15,425 nucleotides of DNA from contig CAJZGD010000026.1 of assembly GCA_915275065.1 (NCBI GenBank), positions 1 through 15,425 of the forward strand, in the 5' to 3' direction. This DNA comes from an uncultured Corynebacterium sp. GTDB lineage: Bacteria > Actinomycetota > Actinomycetes > Mycobacteriales > Mycobacteriaceae. The position numbers and the translations under genes are program-made. The notes under the pieces were generated by a model. It was not told where the DNA came from. It saw only the letters and a list, made by a program, of their open reading frames with translations, and searched no databases. Shown here in pieces: positions 1-6,396 of the stretch (positions are counted from its first letter, which is position 1; each line of letters starts with the position of its first letter).

Positions 1-38
1 TCGGTCTCGGCATTCCTGCTGAACCGCTCTTCCGATCT
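1..38 (-). other. Untrimmed Illumina paired-end adapter at contig end
   Basis: Read on the minus strand from 38 to 1 the bases begin AGATCGGAAGAGC and continue through GGTTCAGCAGG to CCGAGACCGA. This is the paired-end adapter/primer 2.0 sequence as I remember it, matching over all 38 bases. It is a library artefact and not genomic DNA. The genome sequence starts at base 39. The adapter happens to keep the purE frame open, so a gene caller would attach about a dozen false residues to PurE. Confidence 0.95.
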
Positions 39-519
39 GCCGCAACCGGCGGTCTTTCTCCTCCACCTCTAACCGCATCTTCTCCTGATACTGCGCCATC
101 TGATCCAGCAAAGCCGGATCACCAGCACCCAAAATCCGCACCGCCAACAGGCCGGCATTCTTCGCGCCACCAATCGACACCGTGGCCACCGGAACCCCGG
201 CCGGCATTTGCACAATCGACAACAAGGAATCCATACCATCCAACGTGTCCAATGCGCGCGGAATACCGATCACCGGCAGCGGCGTTGCCGCGGCAACCAT
301 CCCCGGCAAATGCGCCGCACCACCCGCGCACGCGATAATGCACTTCAACCCATTACCCTGGGCCGCCTTGGCATACGCCAACATTTTCTCCGGGGTACGA
401 TGCGCCGACACCACCCCCACCTCAAACGGAATTCCAAACTCCGCTAAAACCTCCACGGTCGGTTCCACCGTTACCCAATCGGAATCCGATCCCATTATCA
501 AACCCACAAGTGCAGTCAT
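39..519 (-). CDS. purE: PurE, N5-carboxyaminoimidazole ribonucleotide mutase (3' end missing)
   Basis: This gene encodes the class I PurE mutase, which converts N5-CAIR to CAIR in de novo purine synthesis in the cytoplasm, directly after PurK. The N terminus reads [15 protein letters not shown], carrying the GSDSDW phosphate/nucleotide-binding loop. Further on are SAHRTP and GGAAHLPG, the other two active-site signatures of the family. The ATG at 519 has a good Shine-Dalgarno GAAGGGG at 531-525 with 5 bases of spacing. About 160 genuine residues are visible, ending near [11 protein letters not shown]. PurE proteins are usually about 165 residues, so only a few C-terminal residues are lost. 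The frame runs on through the adapter (residues IGRAVQQE and on), which is an artefact. It lies about 200 bp downstream of purK in the same direction. Confidence 0.95.
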
Positions 520-653
520 GTAAACCCCTTCAATACAGCCTTGTCCATCAACCTCTGTTGGAATAATCCCCATATTACCCACAAATATAGTTCGAGTAAC
601 CCAACTGAAATCGTCAATCCTCGATTCATGTAACCACCACCCCCACTACCCCC

Positions 654-673
654 CTGCCCCCTGATGGGGCCAG
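654..673 (-). terminator. Weak hairpin between purK and purE
   Basis: On the minus strand CTGGCCCC, loop ATCA and GGGGGCAG can pair as an 8-bp stem with one G-G mismatch, about 45 bp after the purK stop. No T-run follows, so a Rho-independent terminator is doubtful. It may be a pause or processing hairpin. The rest of the 520-717 gap holds possible purE -10 elements on the minus strand (TAATAT at 577-572, TATATT at 589-584) and nothing else I recognise. Confidence 0.25.
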
Positions 674-717
674 GTCACAGCACACTCGCCATAACCTGAC
701 TCCACAACCACAAAAAC

Positions 718-2001
718 CTATTCCGGCCAAACCGCATGGCTAATAAAATGCGCTGCCGCCCGCGCATCCGCCCGCACCTGGACCGCATCCACACCAGACA
801 TATTCACATGACCCAACTTACGACCCGCCCGATACGTCTTCCCATACAAATGAATCTTCGCCTGCGGGAACCTACGCCACACCTCACGCATCCGCTCCGG
901 CATCGGCATTGCCGGATCCTCCGGCGCCCCCAGCGTGTTCGCCATCACCGTCACCGGGGCAGTCAACCCCACATCCCCCAGCTGCCAATCCAACACCGCC
1001 CGAATATGCTGCTCAAACTGGTCGGTCACACACCCATCCTGCGTCCAATGGCCGGTGTTATGCGGTCGCATGGCCAACTCATTCACCAAAATCACCGGGC
1101 GACCGGCCACATCAATGGTTTCAAATAATTCAACAGCCAACACCCCCGTCACATTCAGCTCCGTGGCGACCAACACCGCCAACGCCTGAGCCTCCTGCTG
1201 CAACTCCGCACTCAACCCGGGGGCGGGGGCAATCGCCTCCGTGCAAATCCCATCCACCTGCACCGATTCCACCACCGGCCATGGCCGGGTTGCCCCACTC
1301 GGGGTCCGCGCCACCATGGCCGACAATTCCCGCACCAACCGAACCCTCTGTTCAGCCATGAGCAGCATCCCAGCATCAAGCAACCTGGTTACCAATTCCA
1401 CGCATTCCCCCTCGGACTTCGGAAACCACACCCCATGACCGTCATAGCCGCCCCGGCGCGCCTTCAAACACACCTCGCCATCAACCTGCCGCCAAAAAGC
1501 CTCAATATCGGCCACGCTTTCAATTGCCACAAATTGAGGTACCGGCGCCCCCAAGGCCGCCAAATGTTGCCGCATGACCAATTTATCCTGCGCATTCACC
1601 AAGGCTGCGGGCTGTGGTTGCACATTCACGCCTTCGGCGATCAAGGTAGTGAGATGTTCAGTGGGAACATGCTCATGGTCGAAGGTCATGACGTCGGCAC
1701 CGATGACCGTGCGCCGCAAATCATCAAGGTTGGTGTAGTCGCCAAGGAAAACATCGGAGGTAACTTGCGCGGCGGAAGCATCCCGCGCACCAGCGAGAAG
1801 CCGTAATGATATGCCTAACTCGATGGCGGCGGTGTGCATCATGCGAGCCAATTGGCCGTCACCGATGACCGCAACGATGGGCATACCGGGGGTGTGCGCG
1901 GCCAGGTTTCCTAACAGGTCATCGTGGACTGCGGCGGCTTCCTGGGCTGCAGCATCGTTTTGGGCAGGATTATTACAGGTAGGGTGGATGTTATCAGTCA
2001 C
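718..2001 (-). CDS. purK: PurK, N5-carboxyaminoimidazole ribonucleotide synthase
   Basis: PurK is an ATP-grasp enzyme that carboxylates AIR with ATP and bicarbonate to N5-CAIR, the substrate of PurE. Visible signatures are the N-terminal nucleotide loop VIGDGQLARMM (near residue 44), the ATP-grasp glycine-rich segment KARRGGYDGHG (residues about 180-190), and the C-terminal NELAMRPHNTGHWTQDG, the metal/ATP-binding and family-specific stretch. The product from the GTG at 2001 is 427 residues, with a poorly conserved N-terminal extension of 39 residues before MPIVAVIGDG. An alternative ATG at 1884 would give 388 residues, nearer the usual size. I keep 2001 because TAAAGT at 2015-2010 lies exactly 8 bases before the GTG, which fits a leaderless transcript. 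The start remains the weak point; the function is secure. Confidence 0.93.
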   Translation of the reverse strand: MTDNIHPTCNNPAQNDAAAQEAAAVHDDLLGNLAAHTPGMPIVAVIGDGQLARMMHTAAIELGISLRLLAGARDASAAQVTSDVFLGDYTNLDDLRRTVIGADVMTFDHEHVPTEHLTTLIAEGVNVQPQPAALVNAQDKLVMRQHLAALGAPVPQFVAIESVADIEAFWRQVDGEVCLKARRGGYDGHGVWFPKSEGECVELVTRLLDAGMLLMAEQRVRLVRELSAMVARTPSGATRPWPVVESVQVDGICTEAIAPAPGLSAELQQEAQALAVLVATELNVTGVLAVELFETIDVAGRPVILVNELAMRPHNTGHWTQDGCVTDQFEQHIRAVLDWQLGDVGLTAPVTVMANTLGAPEDPAMPMPERMREVWRRFPQAKIHLYGKTYRAGRKLGHVNMSGVDAVQVRADARAAAHFISHAVWPE

Positions 2002-2009
2002 GCCTTACC

Positions 2010-2039
2010 ACTTTAGGAATCATGGCAGGAATTGGCCAA
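2010..2039 (-). promoter_or_regulatory. Candidate purK promoter, possibly leaderless
   Basis: On the minus strand TTGGCC (2039-2034), an 18-bp spacer and TAAAGT (2015-2010) resemble -35 and -10 boxes; TAAAGT fits the corynebacterial TANANT pattern. Eight bases separate the -10 from the GTG at 2001, so transcription could begin at or next to the start codon. The remainder of the gap up to 2292 shows no convincing gene or RNA. Confidence 0.45.
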
Positions 2040-2292
2040 CACCAGGGTGGGATGCGCTGAGCTACCATCCTTGCTCGTATTTCTTCCAGTCCACCAGATC
2101 AGCACGCCTATGTTGCATATGGTATGGCCGCATGCACCCGGTTGGGTTTGGTACGTTGCAGCAGCGCATTGCAGCGGCACTGCGCCTACGGTATGACAGT
2201 GTGATGGCATTGGCGACTATGTCTCCGACCTGCCTCGCAGTCGCAAGCGTTGTGTGTGTTCGTGGCCCCAAGCTTGAACGGAACGAAAGGGC

Positions 2293-2775
2293 CTAAAAAT
2301 AGCTGGCCTGTTCCCGGCGCGCCGGGGTGCGGGTTATTGCCGCCGACATTTCTTCTTGTACTCGCCGGCTGAATGCGACATCCCGGAGCACCACCGGCTG
2401 CGGCTGGCCTATGACCGTCAGAATGAGTTCGTTTCGTTTACGGTTGACCGCACGGATAGATTTCAGCGGAATGGTGTGGGTAGTGGGTCGAAGGGTGGCG
2501 CTGTGGATGATGATGCGTTCATCGTTGACCATGATGCGTCGGTTACGTAGCCGAATGGTGGGGAGGACGAATCGCCAAAGAGCGAGTGCCGCCCAAATTC
2601 CTACCATGAGGTTCCGTATGTTGGTGTCCAGGAACCATGCCGCTTTGTCGGAGTCCATGTATCCAATGATGATCCAGGTGATGCCGGTAATAATGATGAG
2701 TTCCAGCGCGGGAAACAGCATGCTGATGTAGGGGCTGGTGACATCGACTCGGAATCGTTCTTCGCTAGGCATCAT
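2293..2775 (-). CDS. Two-helix membrane protein with bacterial PH domain
   Basis: The 160-residue product has two hydrophobic segments that look membrane-spanning (about residues 17-39, FPALELIIITGITWIII, and 52-73, LMVGIWAALALWRFVL). A basic stretch RLRNRRIMVNDERI follows, then a beta-rich tail with IPLKSIRAVNRKRNELILTV. That layout is typical of the bacterial PH domain (bPH2, YdbS-like) membrane proteins, with the PH domain in the cytoplasm at about residues 75-149. The molecular function of these proteins is unknown, and I assign none. Two tandem ATGs (2775 and 2772) are possible starts and no clear Shine-Dalgarno is visible. The gene lies between purK and birA in the same direction, 70 bp from the birA stop, so it may be cotranscribed with birA. 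A perfect 14-bp GC palindrome (2313-2326) falls in its last codons. Confidence 0.8.
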   Translation of the reverse strand: MMPSEERFRVDVTSPYISMLFPALELIIITGITWIIIGYMDSDKAAWFLDTNIRNLMVGIWAALALWRFVLPTIRLRNRRIMVNDERIIIHSATLRPTTHTIPLKSIRAVNRKRNELILTVIGQPQPVVLRDVAFSRRVQEEMSAAITRTPARREQASYF

Positions 2776-2845
2776 AATAATTAAAAGCCTAGTGGATTAT
2801 AGGGACAACGTTATCCTCCTGGGGGTCGAACGGGGTTATTGGTTG

Positions 2846-3631
2846 TTATTGTAGCCGCAGATGGGTGACGTCGCCGGCGGTGAGTTCGTGCAGGGTGCCT
2901 GTTTGGTCTCGGACTTGGAGGCGGCCGTCGTCTGCGACGCCTTCGGCGGTTCCTAATAGTTCAGTGTCGTTGGGGAGGATGACGCGAACGTTTTGCCCAA
3001 TGGTGGCGGAGACTGCGCGATAGTCGGGCATGAGGGTGGGGTCGTTGGTTTCCCATTGGGTGAGTCGGTGGTGAAGGGCGGTAAGGACGCGGACGGCGAG
3101 TTCGTTACGTTCGTAGGGGATGCCTTCGAGGTGGAGTGAGGTGGCGTGGGGGACGGGGAGTTCCTCTTTGGTGAGTGAGGTGTTGAGTCCGAGTCCGATG
3201 ACGACGGCGGGTTGGTCGCCGAGAGAGACAGCTTCGGCGAGGATGCCGCAGAGTTTCCGGCCGTCGATGACCAGGTCGTTGGGCCATTTCAGCTGGATTT
3301 GGGGGGTGGCGAGGGCGTCGATGAGGGCGAGACCGGTGGCGAGTGGCATGGTGCCGAGGCGGGTGACGGATTCGTGGGGTGGGCGGATGAGGATGGAGAG
3401 GGGCATTTGGGAGCGGGGTGGGGCGCTGAAGCTTCGTCCCATGCGGCCGCGGCCGGCGGTTTGGTGGTCGGTGAGGAAGGCGGTCCAGGCGGGCGCGCCG
3501 TCATGAGCTGCGGCAACGAGTTCGGTGTTGGTGGAGCTGACTTCGGGAAAGTATTCGATGCGTTGGTAGGGTCCGTTGCTGATGAGTTGGGTACGAAGAT
3601 AGTCAATATCGAGGGGGTCGCGGTTATCCAT
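2846..3631 (-). CDS. birA: BirA, biotin--[acetyl-CoA-carboxylase] ligase (class I)
   Basis: BirA activates biotin as biotinyl-AMP and attaches it to the lysine of biotin carboxyl carrier domains. Here the likely target is AccBC, the partner of the AccD proteins encoded next door, and pyruvate carboxylase where present. The 261-residue product carries the biotin/AMP-binding loop GRGRMGR (60-66), STNTE near 33-37, KWPND (115-119) with the catalytic lysine, and GLGLN (146-150), followed by the small C-terminal SH3-like domain. There is no N-terminal helix-turn-helix, so this is a class I ligase and not a DNA-binding repressor. The ATG at 3631 has no Shine-Dalgarno. The gene is divergent from accD1 across 448 bp and runs towards the PH-domain gene. 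Confidence 0.95.
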   Translation of the reverse strand: MDNRDPLDIDYLRTQLISNGPYQRIEYFPEVSSTNTELVAAAHDGAPAWTAFLTDHQTAGRGRMGRSFSAPPRSQMPLSILIRPPHESVTRLGTMPLATGLALIDALATPQIQLKWPNDLVIDGRKLCGILAEAVSLGDQPAVVIGLGLNTSLTKEELPVPHATSLHLEGIPYERNELAVRVLTALHHRLTQWETNDPTLMPDYRAVSATIGQNVRVILPNDTELLGTAEGVADDGRLQVRDQTGTLHELTAGDVTHLRLQ

Positions 3632-3638
3632 GGCGACT

Positions 3639-3644
3639 ATGGTA
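3639..3644 (-). promoter_or_regulatory. Possible birA -10 element (leaderless start)
   Basis: TACCAT on the minus strand lies 7 bases before the birA ATG, and no ribosome binding site is present between them. It only partly fits TANANT (C at the fourth position), so this is a weak candidate that gains support from the similar layout at purK, accD1, accD2 and maf. Confidence 0.3.
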
Positions 3645-3806
3645 CGTTACCCCCGTCTCATTGGCGGAGTGAGTGTACTTGGGGCAGGGGTATGTTTCGG
3701 GGTGCTATCTATCCCGTTTTTTACTTGTCGACGCCGGTTCGCGCGGGTTCGCCGTGGTCTTAGGCTTTTCGACGTTCAGGTTAACCTTAATTTTTCTACG
3801 GCTATT

Positions 3807-3870
3807 CTATGTGGTTTTCATTGTGATTTGTCTGATTTTCTGACCAAAATACACATTCCTATGTGGTTTT
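3807..3870 (+). repeat. Two 12-bp direct repeats, CTATGTGGTTTT
   Basis: Identical 12-mers start at 3807 and 3859, a 52-bp period, about five helical turns apart. They lie about 210-270 bp upstream of the accD1 start. They could be paired protein sites or chance repeats in T-rich DNA. Confidence 0.4.
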
Positions 3871-4042
3871 GTTTTTGTTTAGGTGGAGTTATGGGCTTTT
3901 TCGGACACCGCAGACAGGGGCACCTATGCGGCACCTGAATTCGAAGTGTGAACTAAATTACTTTTAGCCACTAAAACAGGTGCTACGCAGCGGCTTTAAA
4001 ACTAAAACATGACGGAATCCTCAACTTTTTTGTTTTGGTACC

Positions 4043-4071
4043 TAGAAACTATAAAAATCCTCATCTAAAAT
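4043..4071 (+). promoter_or_regulatory. Candidate accD1 promoter, leaderless
   Basis: TAGAAA (4043-4048), 17 bp, and TAAAAT (4066-4071) form a plausible -35/-10 pair; the -10 fits TANANT exactly. The next 8 bases lead straight to the accD1 ATG at 4080, leaving no room for a Shine-Dalgarno if transcription starts at the usual distance. Confidence 0.5.
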
Positions 4072-4079
4072 CCCAAAAC

Positions 4080-5720
4080 ATGACTATTTCCTCACCTTTG
4101 ATTGATGTTGCTTCTCTGCCAGATGTCAGCACTACCGCTGGCAAGATTGCTGATCTTAAAGCTCGTCGTATTGATGCAGCTTCCCCTGTTGGTAGGGCAG
4201 CCCAGAAAAAGGTACGCGACAATGGTCGCCTCACCGCTCGTGACCGCTTGGATTATCTGCTTGACCCGCATTCCTTTGTAGAGATTGACCAATTAGCCCG
4301 TCACCGTACTTATGATTTCGGCATGCGCAGCAAGCGTCCTGCTACGGATGGCATTATCACCGGTTGGGGCACGATTGATGGTCGGGAAGTGTGCGTGTTC
4401 TCGCAAGACGGCACCGTGTTTGGTGGCGCCCTGGGTGAGGTTTATGGCGAAAAAATGTGCAAGCTCATGGAGCTCGCTGTTACCACCGGCCGTCCGCTCA
4501 TTGGCTTGTACGAAGGGGCTGGTGCCCGCATCCAAGATGGTGCCGTTTCCTTGGATTTGATCGCCCAAACCTTCTATCACAACATTAATGCTTCTGGCGT
4601 GATTCCCCAGATTTCGGTGATTATGGGTTCATGCGCCGGCGGCAATGCTTATTCCCCCGCACTGACCGACTTCGTGGTCATGGTGGATAAGACCTCGAAG
4701 ATGTTTGTGACCGGCCCGGATGTGATTAAGACCGTCACCAGCGAGGATATTTCGCAAGAGGAATTGGGGGGCGCTAGCGTGCACATGCACCAGGCCGGTA
4801 ACTCCCACTACACTGCTTCTTCCGATGAGGACGCCTTGGACTTCGTGGCTGACCTGGTTGGCTACCTGCCGTCTAATAACCGGGAGTCCGCCCCTATCAG
4901 TGATTTTGAGCCGGAGGAGGGGTCGTTAGAGGAAAACATGAACCCAGATGATCTGCGGCTGGATTCCATTATCCCGGATTCCCCCAACGTTCCTTACGAT
5001 GTTCGCGAGGTCATTGAATCCGTCACCGATGATGGCGAATACCTGGAAATCCAGGCCGATCGCGCCGAAAATGTGGTGGTGGCTTTCGGCCGGGTTGAGG
5101 GCCAATCCGTGGGGTTCGTCGCTAACCAACCCACCTGCCTGGCTGGCTGCCTCGATATTGATGCCTCAGAAAAGGCAGCCCGGTTCATTCGCACCTGCGA
5201 CTCCTTCAACATTCCCATCGTGATGCTGGTCGACGTACCGGGCTTCCTGCCCGGCTCCGGCCAGGAGCACAACGGTATTCTGCGCCGGGGGGCCAAGCTG
5301 CTCTATGCCTATGGCGAGGCTACTGTTCCGAAGATCACCGTCACCATGCGCAAGGCCTACGGCGGAGCTTACTGTGTGATGGGTTCCAAGGGCCTGGGTG
5401 CCGATGTGAATCTGGCCTGGCCCACCGCCCAAATTGCGGTGATGGGTGCAGCTGGTGCAGTCGGATTCCTGCACCGTCGGGATTTGAAGGCCGCTAAGGA
5501 GAAGGGACTGGATGATTCTGAGCTGCAAGAGCTCCAGAAGCTCTTCGAGAAGGAATACGAGGATCACATGTTGAATCCGTATTTGGCCGCCGAGCGTGGA
5601 CTGATTGACGCAGTTATTCTGCCTTCGGAAACTCGGGGCCAGATTTCTCGGAATCTGCGGCTGCTGCGTAATAAGCATGTGAACCGGCCTGCCCGGAAGC
5701 ACGGCAATATTCCGCTCTAA
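4080..5720 (+). CDS. accD1: AccD1 (DtsR1), acetyl-CoA carboxylase carboxyltransferase beta subunit
   Basis: This subunit transfers carboxyl from biotin on AccBC to acetyl-CoA, making malonyl-CoA for fatty acid synthesis. In C. glutamicum the orthologue DtsR1 is linked to fatty acid supply and glutamate overproduction. The 546-residue product starts MTISSPLID, matching the DtsR1 N terminus I recall. A start 15 codons upstream (4035) is possible, but the leader residues are unlike the family and would begin before the -10 box. The N-terminal half carries [26 protein letters not shown] and the oxyanion-hole region [11 protein letters not shown] (near 185-195); the C-terminal half carries [19 protein letters not shown] and [11 protein letters not shown]. 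Residue 432 is Cys where propionyl-CoA carboxylases have a specificity-setting Asp. It is divergent from birA and has 676 bp of noncoding DNA before its paralogue accD2. Confidence 0.93.
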   Translation: MTISSPLIDVASLPDVSTTAGKIADLKARRIDAASPVGRAAQKKVRDNGRLTARDRLDYLLDPHSFVEIDQLARHRTYDFGMRSKRPATDGIITGWGTIDGREVCVFSQDGTVFGGALGEVYGEKMCKLMELAVTTGRPLIGLYEGAGARIQDGAVSLDLIAQTFYHNINASGVIPQISVIMGSCAGGNAYSPALTDFVVMVDKTSKMFVTGPDVIKTVTSEDISQEELGGASVHMHQAGNSHYTASSDEDALDFVADLVGYLPSNNRESAPISDFEPEEGSLEENMNPDDLRLDSIIPDSPNVPYDVREVIESVTDDGEYLEIQADRAENVVVAFGRVEGQSVGFVANQPTCLAGCLDIDASEKAARFIRTCDSFNIPIVMLVDVPGFLPGSGQEHNGILRRGAKLLYAYGEATVPKITVTMRKAYGGAYCVMGSKGLGADVNLAWPTAQIAVMGAAGAVGFLHRRDLKAAKEKGLDDSELQELQKLFEKEYEDHMLNPYLAAERGLIDAVILPSETRGQISRNLRLLRNKHVNRPARKHGNIPL

Positions 5721-5816
5721 CCAATATTGAGCTGACGCCCCCATAATTACTTGAGATGGCGCCAGCCCGTAAGCCCTATGGGGAATCCTTCAAACATCCA
5801 CCACCCTAGGCGGGGC

Positions 5817-5841
5817 GTTGGTGGCTGCTACCGCCACCAAC
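5817..5841. repeat. 9-bp perfect inverted repeat (hairpin)
   Basis: GTTGGTGGC (5817-5825) and GCCACCAAC (5833-5841) are perfectly complementary with a 7-base loop, about 97 bp after the accD1 stop. No T-run follows on either strand, so it is not a typical intrinsic terminator. It could stabilise or process the 3' end of accD1 mRNA. Confidence 0.6.
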
Positions 5842-5861
5842 ATGAAAAACTCAAAATCGAA

Positions 5862-5886
5862 TAGGATTTCGAGACTCGAAAACCTA
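5862..5886. promoter_or_regulatory. 25-bp near-perfect palindrome, candidate operator
   Basis: Arms TAGGaTTTCGAG (5862-5873) and CTCGAAAaCCTA (5875-5886) flank a single central base at 5874. Eleven of the 12 positions in each arm are symmetric; only the A-A pair breaks it. With a one-base centre it suits a dimeric DNA-binding protein (for example of TetR or GntR type) better than an RNA hairpin. The regulator and target are unknown: no strong promoter is evident right beside it and accD2 starts 510 bp away. Confidence 0.5.
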
Positions 5887-6106
5887 CTGGCTGCCGCAAT
5901 CGTCTTCGTATTGTGGGCGCACCGCATGCTTTCTCAAGGGGATTATCAATCCTCTTGCCTCCTTAATAACTGCGACTCATGCGGGTGCGGAAACCACTGG
6001 TACGCAAGGCTGATGGCGATGGGGTCGGTAGGTTTTCTTCGTGTTTCTTGCCCCTTTTACCCCCTACATACTTTCATATGCCCCCACCATCCACTTTTTG
6101 ATTGAA

Positions 6107-6120
6107 CGCATTCGAATGCG
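6107..6120. promoter_or_regulatory. 14-bp perfect palindrome with TTCGAA core
   Basis: CGCATTCGAATGCG reads the same on both strands. Its TTCGA core recalls the centre of the 25-bp palindrome at 5862-5886. It could be a second protein-binding site; function is unknown. Confidence 0.4.
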
Positions 6121-6272
6121 CCCCGATAGGTGCACCCCATCGGGGATCCCCACAGAGGTACACCCGAAAAAGCAACCACGAACAGGGGTACCCACCGGGG
6201 GTAGCCAAAGGCACCAAATATACCGGGTGTAATTTTACCTACCCCCACAGTTCGTAGATCCCCCATGGGGAT
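6121..6272. repeat. Cluster of G/C-run inverted repeats upstream of accD2
   Basis: CCCCGAT (6121-6127) pairs with ATCGGGG (6139-6145) around AGGTGCACCCC. GGGGATCCCC (6142-6151) is a perfect palindrome. GGGGGTAG (6197-6204) pairs with CTACCCCC (6239-6246), with CACC/GGTG nested inside. ATCCCC (6258-6263) pairs with GGGGAT (6267-6272). GGGTACCC also occurs at 6186-6193. The density of symmetric elements within 150 bp is unusual. It could fold as an RNA if transcription reads through from accD1, or bind protein as DNA. Confidence 0.5.
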
Positions 6273-6339
6273 AATCGCTGTTCAACCGGTATTACCGCTA
6301 GATCCCTACCCCCGATTGGTGGTTTTTCAGGACGATAAA

Positions 6340-6395
6340 TCACAAAATTTTCGAACACTTCACAATTTTTGAGGCTTACCCCTACACTGTGAAGT
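6340..6395 (+). promoter_or_regulatory. accD2 promoter with flanking repeats (candidate operator)
   Basis: TTCACA (6359-6364), an 18-bp spacer and TACACT (6383-6388) make a good -35/-10 pair. Eight bases separate the -10 from the accD2 ATG at 6397, so the transcript may be leaderless. A perfect 8-bp inverted repeat, ACTTCACA (6357-6364) and TGTGAAGT (6388-6395), brackets the promoter: one arm covers the -35, the other the stretch from the end of the -10 to the start. In addition TCACAAAATTTT (6340) and TCACAATTTTT (6360) are near-direct repeats exactly 20 bp apart. Confidence 0.55.
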
Positions 6396-6396
6396 T

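Larger units (their letters stand above)
3632..4079. other. Divergent birA-accD1 intergenic region
   Basis: These 448 bp separate two divergent genes. The centre (about 3780-3900) is unusually T-rich on the plus strand. A 12-bp direct repeat (CTATGTGGTTTT) occurs at 3807-3818 and 3859-3870. TGTGAACTAAATTACT at 3947-3962 loosely resembles a CRP/GlxR-type site (TGTGA, central TA, then a degenerate half). ACTAAAACA occurs twice near 3971 and 4001. The open frame at 3630-3938 has no recognisable domain or ribosome binding site, and I do not call it a gene. I could not confirm a fatty acid regulator (FasR) operator by eye. Confidence 0.6.
5721..6396. other. Long palindrome-rich accD1-accD2 intergenic region
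   Basis: This 676-bp gap holds no convincing gene: the frame at 5818-6105 (95 codons) lacks a ribosome binding site, has an odd Cys/His-rich tail, and starts inside a hairpin. There is no obvious accD1 terminator with a T-tail. It does contain a 9-bp perfect hairpin, a 25-bp near-perfect palindrome, a 14-bp perfect palindrome, a block of G- and C-run inverted repeats (6121-6272), and finally the accD2 promoter. TACCCC recurs several times on the plus strand. These elements are listed separately. Confidence 0.7.

Noticed and set aside
2002..2292. Possible RNA gene or small protein between purK and the PH-domain gene
   Set aside because: No cloverleaf, no stable hairpin with a T-tail and no ribosome binding site; the GCAGC-rich repeats are short and irregular.
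2313..2326. Perfect palindrome CCCGGCGCGCCGGG
   Set aside because: It lies within the last codons of the PH-domain gene in GC-rich sequence and has no T-run; probably chance or a weak end-of-gene hairpin.
3212..3763. Long plus-strand open frame of 183 codons across birA
   Set aside because: It is the antisense shadow of birA, Gly/Glu/Val-rich in the manner of a reversed GC-rich gene, and birA has all its motifs intact.
3630..3938. Plus-strand frame of 102 codons between birA and accD1
   Set aside because: It begins by overlapping the birA start, has no ribosome binding site and reads as translated T-rich intergenic DNA (Phe/Cys-rich).
3632..4079. FasR operator upstream of accD1
   Set aside because: Known control of accD1 by FasR in C. 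glutamicum made this worth seeking, but I could not match a site with confidence from memory of the motif.
5166..5744. Minus-strand open frame of 192 codons over accD1
   Set aside because: It is antisense to the conserved carboxyltransferase region, with no ribosome binding site or recognisable domain.
5818..6105. Possible small Cys-rich protein in the accD1-accD2 gap
   Set aside because: The start lies inside a perfect hairpin, no Shine-Dalgarno precedes it, and the composition changes abruptly along the frame; more likely noncoding.
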